Shown: positions 32,208-36,620 of the stretch, piece by piece
Numbering within the stretch: the stretch's first letter is position 1
Layout: every line of letters starts with the position of its first letter
IMG/VR virus record: IMGVR_UViG_3300034695_000088
Span: 1 to 36,620 of that record
Length of the DNA stretch: 36,620 bases
DNA from: a virus
Direction: 5' to 3' (one strand)
The notes under the pieces: generated by a model
Told to the model about the DNA's origin: nothing
What the model saw: the letters and a program-made list of their open reading frames with translations, nothing else
The model's database searches: none
Position numbers and translations under genes: made by a program

Positions 32208-33265
32208 AGTTCTATGTTAACGGCACCCGTCGAGGGTTAGGCAAATATATCTATGATAGATTGAATGTAGTCGAGTCTCTTGAAGAATGTGATGTATTCA
32301 TTAATTGTAAGCATGATGGATTCCTTCAGGTGGACTTATTATATAAAGCTTGTGAATTAGGCAAGAGAGTTATCAACATAGGTTCATATGCATCTGACTG
32401 GATATTCCATCCACAACAAAAGAAATATACTTATGCTATTGAGAAGAAAGCATTAAGAGATGCTAACTCACAATTGTTTGATAATGGTTATAATACTACA
32501 TGTTTAAACTTAGGTTATTTGGATAGTGAGAGTGTAGAACATATCACATCAAATAAGATGACACATAGATCTGTTGTAAATAATATTGAATGGATACTCA
32601 CACATCCTCATCGTGTAAAAGAAATAACTATAACACCTAATGAATCAAAGAAAGAAAATAAGTACAATGACCAGGTCGTTAAAGAAATAGGAACTCTAGC
32701 ATATGATGAACGTATAACAATATCAGATAACCTACGTGACTATTCAACCATGTATGCTAACTGTTATAAACAATTACACCAGTTCGGTCAATATGATTTA
32801 GAAAAGGTTAGAGCTGAAGTAGCTGTGTTATTAGAGGCACATGAATTACATGATAATCAAATTATGTTACAATCATTGGATGGTAAAGACTTCTATACTG
32901 GTATCACTCAAGTAAGTAAGATCCCTGAGGGTATAGTTGAGAATGATTTTGATAAGCTCAACGTTCATGAGGATTCAGAGATAGCTAGATTCATAAATGA
33001 TTTAGGTATAACAAGGGCAAGATTACTTGTCTTACCTGAGAAAACTTGTTATACATTCCATTTTGATCCGACTTCACGAATACATTTAGTGGTAAAAACA
33101 AATGAATGGGCCTTTATGGCTGATGAAAAGTGGAGATTATTCCATATGCCTGATGATGGTTATCCATGGTATGTTGACACTACATATCCACACACCGCAA
33201 TTAACTCAGCACTTGAAGACCGCATACATATAATGGGTCGTGCACCGCAAAAACCTTATAAATAG
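32204..33265 (+). CDS. Fusion: SDR-like Rossmann domain plus Asp/Asn-hydroxylase-like oxygenase domain
   Basis: A 353-residue protein with two parts. Residues 1-110 look like a short-chain dehydrogenase: VNGTRRGLG (GxxxGxG, 7-13), DVFINC, a SYAS near Ser64 and YAIEK (Tyr77, Lys81), the Ser-Tyr-Lys catalytic set. Residues about 260-345 show FHFDPTSRIHLVV (His286, Asp288), YVDTTYPHTAIN (distal His330) and EDRIHI (Arg340), the order of aspartyl/asparaginyl hydroxylases. The middle is helical. Such a fusion could oxidise a substrate twice in sequence. It overlaps the methyltransferase by ATGA, and its stop overlaps a late promoter. Confidence 0.72.
   Translation: MKFYVNGTRRGLGKYIYDRLNVVESLEECDVFINCKHDGFLQVDLLYKACELGKRVINIGSYASDWIFHPQQKKYTYAIEKKALRDANSQLFDNGYNTTCLNLGYLDSESVEHITSNKMTHRSVVNNIEWILTHPHRVKEITITPNESKKENKYNDQVVKEIGTLAYDERITISDNLRDYSTMYANCYKQLHQFGQYDLEKVRAEVAVLLEAHELHDNQIMLQSLDGKDFYTGITQVSKIPEGIVENDFDKLNVHEDSEIARFINDLGITRARLLVLPEKTCYTFHFDPTSRIHLVVKTNEWAFMADEKWRLFHMPDDGYPWYVDTTYPHTAINSALEDRIHIMGRAPQKPYK
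33257..33264 (+). promoter_or_regulatory. T4-type late promoter placed five bases before ATG
   Basis: TATAAATA overlaps the last codons of the fusion gene and ends exactly 5 bases before ATG 33270. It ends the oxygenase operon's coding sequence and starts the lipoprotein unit. Confidence 0.65.
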
Positions 33266-33269
33266 AAAT

Positions 33270-33716
33270 ATGATTGAGAAAATACTAGCGGGGACTCTCG
33301 CACTTTCGGTAGGTGGATGTAGCATGTTAGGCGGTTTCAACGCACTAGATCCCAAAAACCTTATTAAGACAGCAGCAACAACTGGTGTCACATACGTAAT
33401 AGCAGGCCCCTTAGCAGCCGCGGGCAATGCTGCAACATCTATAGCAGTTGATTCAGTTCTACCTGATGACAAACCTGCAATAGGTGATATTGAGGCTGGA
33501 AACGAAGAACAATTGAGGGCATATATGTTTCAAAACCTAACACAAACAGTACTATACGCGGTAATCGGATTCTTAATATTTACTAATGTTGTTGGACCAT
33601 GGGCTGCACAGCGTAGAGCAAAGAGAAAAGCTGAGCAAGTAGCAGAAGACCAACGTCGTAAAGATAAATATGACGCCATGAAAGCTGAATTAACTGCGCG
33701 TCGAAATAAAGAATAG
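33270..33716 (+). CDS. Phage lipoprotein with C-terminal membrane anchor
   Basis: A 148-residue protein. ATG 33270 is chosen because it gives a short lipoprotein signal peptide: MIEK, a hydrophobic stretch, then VGG-Cys17. Next come an Ala/Thr/Gly-rich stretch, an acidic segment, a second hydrophobic helix (TVLYAVIGFLIFTNVVGPW, about 89-107) and a highly charged Lys/Arg/Glu tail likely to form a coiled coil. A lipid anchor plus one membrane helix and a charged tail suggests an envelope role, for example in lysis (spanin- or holin-like) or superinfection blocking; no specific family is claimed. Confidence 0.72.
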   Translation: MIEKILAGTLALSVGGCSMLGGFNALDPKNLIKTAATTGVTYVIAGPLAAAGNAATSIAVDSVLPDDKPAIGDIEAGNEEQLRAYMFQNLTQTVLYAVIGFLIFTNVVGPWAAQRRAKRKAEQVAEDQRRKDKYDAMKAELTARRNKE

Positions 33717-33833
33717 TATAAATATACTTGTAAGTAAGCGAGAATATCGAAATAGTCAGTAACACGGAGAGACACTCCAGATGGATCGGTTATGATTGCA
33801 ATCTTACGTTTTTTTTAACTTAAGGAGAAGTAT
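33717..33833 (+). promoter_or_regulatory. Late promoter and long leader of the nitroreductase gene
   Basis: TATAAATA at 33717-33724 directly follows the lipoprotein stop. The roughly 105-base leader holds a GGAG/CTCC hairpin (33766-33778), a distant pairing of GTAAG (33730-33734) with CTTAC (33803-33807) followed by eight T residues (33809-33816), then AAGGAG (33822-33827) 6 bases before ATG 33834. The T run after a closing stem might act as an attenuator or the end of a small RNA, but the inner pairing is weak. No known riboswitch was recognised. Confidence 0.5.
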
Positions 33834-34532
33834 ATGTTTAGACAAATGATTAAGAAGTCTATCCAAAAATCTCAGCATTGCAATCGCAACTGGGATTTAA
33901 CACAAGAGATGCCTCAGGCAGATATCGATCTTATGATTGAAGCTGCTACACAGTGTCCTACTAAGCAAAACCTTAACCACTATAAAACCCACGTAATAAC
34001 AGACCGTGCTATAATCGAACAGATTGAAGCTGCGACTGCTATTCCTGATTTTGGTTCTGAAGACAATGACTTCAGAGGCTATGATGGCGTTCAGGGTTAT
34101 GATGGAGGTTTTGGTCCAACTAACTCACAACTATCTGCTCATGCAGTCTTCGCGTTTGTTGAAGATGAGCCATGGCAAATGGGTGAGGAAGTTCGTGAGC
34201 CTTCAGAGTCTATTAAGACTATGCATGGCAAAACAGGTGACGGCAAATTGGCTGAGTCTTATAAAGAAGACAGAGACCAAGCTGTTGGTATTGCTGCAGG
34301 ATATTTAAACCTAGTATCAACTATGATGGGTTATTCTACTGGTTGTTGCAAGTGTTTTCATATGGACAAAGTTAACAAAGCATTGGGAGTACCGGAAGGT
34401 AAGAACACTGTATTGTTAATGGGTATTGGTATTGCTGATCCTAGTCGTCAAAGACAGGAACATCATTCTGATGCAAGCTTTAGCTTCGGTTCTCATAAGA
34501 ATATGAGAAAGTTCGAAACTCACTACGCTTAA
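33834..34532 (+). CDS. Nitroreductase-family flavoprotein
   Basis: A 232-residue protein with the nitroreductase fold order: an N-terminal RNW segment, an AATQCPTKQNLNHY block (FMN-contacting, near 38-50), a central helix AVGIAAGYLNLVSTMMGYSTG, and a C-terminal LLMGIGIADPSRQRQ. Members are FMN enzymes reducing nitro groups, enones or flavins with NAD(P)H. The GCCKCF cysteines after the central helix are uncommon for the family. It has the best ribosome site in the window (AAGGAG), a long leader and its own terminator, so it is a separately regulated single gene and may be highly expressed. Confidence 0.83.
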   Translation: MFRQMIKKSIQKSQHCNRNWDLTQEMPQADIDLMIEAATQCPTKQNLNHYKTHVITDRAIIEQIEAATAIPDFGSEDNDFRGYDGVQGYDGGFGPTNSQLSAHAVFAFVEDEPWQMGEEVREPSESIKTMHGKTGDGKLAESYKEDRDQAVGIAAGYLNLVSTMMGYSTGCCKCFHMDKVNKALGVPEGKNTVLLMGIGIADPSRQRQEHHSDASFSFGSHKNMRKFETHYA

Positions 34533-34543
34533 ACAGTAACACA

Positions 34544-34570
34544 AAGCCAGCTTCGGCTGGCTTTTTTTTT
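34544..34570 (+). terminator. Rho-independent terminator with UUCG loop
   Basis: AAGCCAGC (34544-34551), TTCG (34552-34555), GCTGGCTT (34556-34563), then T residues to 34570. It is the same C(UUCG)G design as the fibre terminator at 7481 and lies 12 bases after the nitroreductase stop. Confidence 0.93.
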
Positions 34571-34573
34571 CTC

Positions 34574-34581
34574 TATAAATA
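34574..34581 (+). promoter_or_regulatory. T4-type late promoter placed five bases before ATG
   Basis: TATAAATA three bases after the terminator T run, with exactly 5 bases before ATG 34587 of a 50-residue gene. It is the fourth example of this spacing in the window. Confidence 0.65.
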
Positions 34582-34586
34582 ATAAT

Positions 34587-34739
34587 ATGAATCATATCAC
34601 TAGTCGTAATATAGATAAGAAAGTACAATTAAAAAAGTTAAAAGAAAAACTACATGTTGCTGGACATGATAGAAGCAACAAAAAAGTTAACATGGTAAAA
34701 GCCTTAAAAAATTTAATAAAGAGGGAAAAAAGAAAATGA
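34587..34739 (+). CDS. Small basic 50-aa protein
   Basis: A short open frame starting MNHITSRNIDKK and ending KREKRK. Nearly a third of its residues are Lys, with further Arg, His and Asn, and it is predicted to be helical. It is accepted as a gene because it lies between a promoter with the recurrent 5-base spacing and a following gene that starts inside its stop (ATGA). The charge suggests nucleic-acid or protein binding. No ribosome site is visible ahead of it, as for a leaderless message. The family is not recognised. Confidence 0.6.
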   Translation: MNHITSRNIDKKVQLKKLKEKLHVAGHDRSNKKVNMVKALKNLIKREKRK

Positions 34740-35413
34740 TACAAGCATATGACGAAACTTGGCAGTTCTATATTAGACAACTGACTCTAACTTCGAGACG
34801 GCCGTTTGTTCAACCTTATCCTATCATTCGTAGTTTATATGATTTTTTAAAAAGCACTGGTGATACCCCTGTATTAGATATTGGATGTGGAGAAAATAAT
34901 CTAAAGCATTTCTTTCCTAATATAGATGGCATGGACATGACATGCGAAGCTGATATAAAATCTTATGTTGATAGCCAATCCTTTAAAGACATACCTAAAT
35001 ATAAGTATGGCGTTGCAGTAAATGTTATGAACTGGCCAGATGGAAATACTATCGACAGTAAAATTAAATTAGCATTATCAAAATGTGATAAAGTGTGGTT
35101 CAGCATGAATGACTTGCCTTCTTTAATAATGCCAATAGAAGAATATAAAACAAAAGAAGCTTGGGAAAAATATGGTAAAGTAGAATCTTTTTGGCATGGT
35201 CAAGATCCAGAAACCAAAAAAGATATTCGTGACTATTTAGAAAATGATCTCCTGTATTCACAAATGATGAAAATGCCACATAGAGATGGAGTCCAAGCAA
35301 CGATGGGCTTAACGCAACTCCAACAGGATGTTGCAGAGATCTATACTAATGCCGTAGACCATGATGCATATTATGGTGTAGTTCGTGTATTAATAAGTGC
35401 AGAAAAAGATTAA
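34736..35413 (+). CDS. Class I SAM-dependent methyltransferase
   Basis: A 225-residue protein. PVLDIGCGENN (45-55) is motif I; DGMDMTCEAD ends strand 2; YGVAVNVMNWPD is the motif IV region; KVWFSMNDLPS follows. A SAM-binding Rossmann core is clear, with a C-terminal half containing several Met/Trp-rich helices and no recognisable target-recognition domain. GAGGG in the 3' end of the preceding small gene provides a ribosome site. It differs from the methyltransferase at 30768, which is over twice as long. The substrate is unknown. Confidence 0.78.
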   Translation: MIQAYDETWQFYIRQLTLTSRRPFVQPYPIIRSLYDFLKSTGDTPVLDIGCGENNLKHFFPNIDGMDMTCEADIKSYVDSQSFKDIPKYKYGVAVNVMNWPDGNTIDSKIKLALSKCDKVWFSMNDLPSLIMPIEEYKTKEAWEKYGKVESFWHGQDPETKKDIRDYLENDLLYSQMMKMPHRDGVQATMGLTQLQQDVAEIYTNAVDHDAYYGVVRVLISAEKD

Positions 35414-35552
35414 AGGCATTCCACCCCATAGTAAATTTCCGTGTAGTTGTGGACGTTCACCTACTGGTAGATGTTGTGGCTGGCATAAGCTAACAGAAGA
35501 AGAATATATGATTAAGTTTAAAGAATTTAAAGAGCTCGATAAATTTCAATAA
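35397..35552 (+). CDS. Small 51-aa Cys-rich protein with CDGSH-like motif
   Basis: A GTG-started frame overlapping the methyltransferase end by 17 bases and the convergent cyclase gene by 26. It encodes PCSCGRSPTGRCCGWHKL followed by an acidic and basic helix. The Cys-x-Cys ... Cys-x3-His pattern resembles CDGSH 2Fe-2S proteins (three Cys, one His), but the spacer between the second and third ligands is one residue shorter and the Asp is replaced by Cys. It may bind zinc instead. The GTG start has no strong ribosome site, but the Cys/His conservation and the fit into the gap support a real gene. Confidence 0.55.
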   Translation: MQKKIKGIPPHSKFPCSCGRSPTGRCCGWHKLTEEEYMIKFKEFKELDKFQ

Positions 35553-36620
35553 TATCTTCCTTACCCTTCACTTTAATATCACCAATCTTTCTAGAGTTAT
35601 GGAACATATCAGGCGGAAGCTGGTCTCTTGTCATAGAGGAATATATAGTTGGATATTCTGAATAATCTCCCCTACCTGCTGTTGCTTCTAGTCTTGCTGC
35701 TAGATTAACTGCATCACCTATCACACTAAAGTCAAATCGAGTTGAGCTACCCATATTACCGATAATTGCTGGACCAGAATTCACACCTGTACCAACATTG
35801 ATATCAGGTAAGCCTCTATCCTTATATCGTTGTTTTAGTTCTAATGTCTTTGCTTCTATTTCAACAGCGGACTTAACAGCCATCTCAGCATGATTAGGCA
35901 TATCAAGTGGTGCACCAAACACTGCCATAATACAATCACCCATAAACTTATCGACCATACCACCATTAGCCAATATAATATTAGTCATCTCATCTAAGAA
36001 TTCATTGACAAGAACTACTAACCCTTCAGGGTCATCATTGTTCTTATAGAATTCTGAGATAGGTGTGAACCCTATAATGTCCATAAACAAATAAGACATA
36101 TCCTTTCTAGCACCACCTAACTTAAGTAGATCAGGATTCTTTTGTAGTTCTTTGACTTGCCTTGGATCTAAGTAGTGTTCGAACTGTTTCTTGATCTGTT
36201 GCTTCTGCCTAAACTCTAATATGAACCTATTAAATGTGGCATGGAATCCTACGATAAAGAATGTCAACAAGGCCCACGTGATATCTACAAGAACTAATTG
36301 TGTACTAAACATATATTGGAAGTAATACAAGGCCCCTGCAAATGTACCTATAAGTGATAGACCAATAAACCAGTATGGCAAAAATCTTGTGATTAGAATG
36401 ATAGCAATACCTAATACAAGACCCGCAAGCAGTTCTATTAAAGGGTCATACCGCTTTATTGTTTCACCATCTAGGATTGTTTGGAGAGTCTGTGCAGATA
36501 TAACATAGTCATATTGTTCACCTACTGGTGTTGCAACAACTCCACTTAATCCCTCTGCTGTCATAGCTATAATCACTGTTGTACCCGCAAGCGGCGTGAA
36601 GTCTTCAGACGCAGCACTCA
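35527..36620 (-). CDS. CHASE2 adenylate/guanylate cyclase (5' end outside window)
   Basis: On the minus strand; the frame stays open to the right edge, so the N-terminus is missing (about 363 residues visible; an internal GTG at 36576 is not the start). The first visible part, FTPLAGTTVIIAM then ATPVG, fits the end of a CHASE2 extracytoplasmic sensor. Three membrane helices follow, then a class III cyclase domain: FMDIIGFT and GDCIMAVFG (metal-binding Asp), VDKFMGD (Lys) and FSVIGDAVNLAARLE (Asp, Asn and Arg). Lys plus Asp is the ATP-selecting pair, so cAMP is the likely product. The catalytic set is complete. It converges on the small Cys-rich gene. A membrane cyclase is rare in phages. Confidence 0.88.
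   Translation of the reverse strand, partial: SAASEDFTPLAGTTVIIAMTAEGLSGVVATPVGEQYDYVISAQTLQTILDGETIKRYDPLIELLAGLVLGIAIILITRFLPYWFIGLSLIGTFAGALYYFQYMFSTQLVLVDITWALLTFFIVGFHATFNRFILEFRQKQQIKKQFEHYLDPRQVKELQKNPDLLKLGGARKDMSYLFMDIIGFTPISEFYKNNDDPEGLVVLVNEFLDEMTNIILANGGMVDKFMGDCIMAVFGAPLDMPNHAEMAVKSAVEIEAKTLELKQRYKDRGLPDINVGTGVNSGPAIIGNMGSSTRFDFSVIGDAVNLAARLEATAGRGDYSEYPTIYSSMTRDQLPPDMFHNSRKIGDIKVKGKEDIIEIYRAL

Noticed and set aside
33795-33820. Possible eight-residue leader peptide in the nitroreductase leader
   Set aside because: No ribosome site and no regulatory codon pattern; too short to support.
2268-35526. tRNA genes in the intergenic gaps
   Set aside because: The gaps are short and none shows a cloverleaf or the conserved T-loop and acceptor pattern; nothing to report.

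Overview
The window looks like part of a large, AT-rich marine tailed-phage genome of the T4-like (contractile-tail) type, or a metagenomic contig of one. Four things point that way. Two long Ala/Asp/Thr-rich fibre-type proteins carry phage modules: a tropism-determinant-like N-terminus and many short repeats. Genes are packed end to end with overlapping stops and starts. Copies of TATAAATA, the T4 late-promoter element, sit in nearly every intergenic gap. UUCG-capped terminators are present. No capsid, tail-tube, terminase or replication gene is in view, so the host and exact lineage cannot be fixed; an AT-rich marine bacterium is plausible.

Layout. (1) 1-2267: end of an unknown gene, a large unknown protein with a glycine-rich P-loop-like start, and a DxD glycosyltransferase. 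(2) 2263-7503: tandem late promoters, a small fibre-associated protein and two long repetitive fibre proteins, closed by a terminator. (3) 7508-24978: a run of nine radical-SAM genes (six of the N-terminal-twitch type in a block), two QueC-like PP-loop ATPases (one on the minus strand between divergent promoters), two paralogous P-loop-like unknowns, a second glycosyltransferase, a methyltransferase-like pair, a fatty-acid desaturase and a compact fold-type-I PLP enzyme. (4) 24972-33265: eight predicted Fe(II)/2-oxoglutarate oxygenase-like genes of several subfamilies, interleaved with an FMN reductase and a SAM methyltransferase, ending in a fusion of a short-chain-dehydrogenase-like domain to an Asp/Asn-hydroxylase-like domain. 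(5) 33257-35552: a lipoprotein, a nitroreductase-family protein, a 50-residue basic protein, a methyltransferase and a 51-residue Cys-rich CDGSH-like protein. (6) 35527-36620, minus strand: a CHASE2 adenylate cyclase running off the right edge.

How it may work together (inference). Regions 3 and 4 combine radical chemistry, ATP-dependent activation, PLP chemistry, glycosyl and methyl transfer, flavin reduction and a large set of non-haem iron oxygenases, nearly all on one strand and translationally coupled. That resembles a biosynthetic or macromolecule-modification locus more than scattered auxiliary genes. Candidate targets are the adjacent fibre proteins, a nucleotide or surface glycan, or a small metabolite; the sequence does not decide between them. 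The most distinctive details are a His-x-Asn in place of the His-x-Asp iron motif in all four TauD-like proteins, a TauD triplet whose ribosome sites and TTG starts are nested in the preceding paralogue's conserved C-terminus, and four genes whose ATG falls exactly where a T4-type late transcript should begin.
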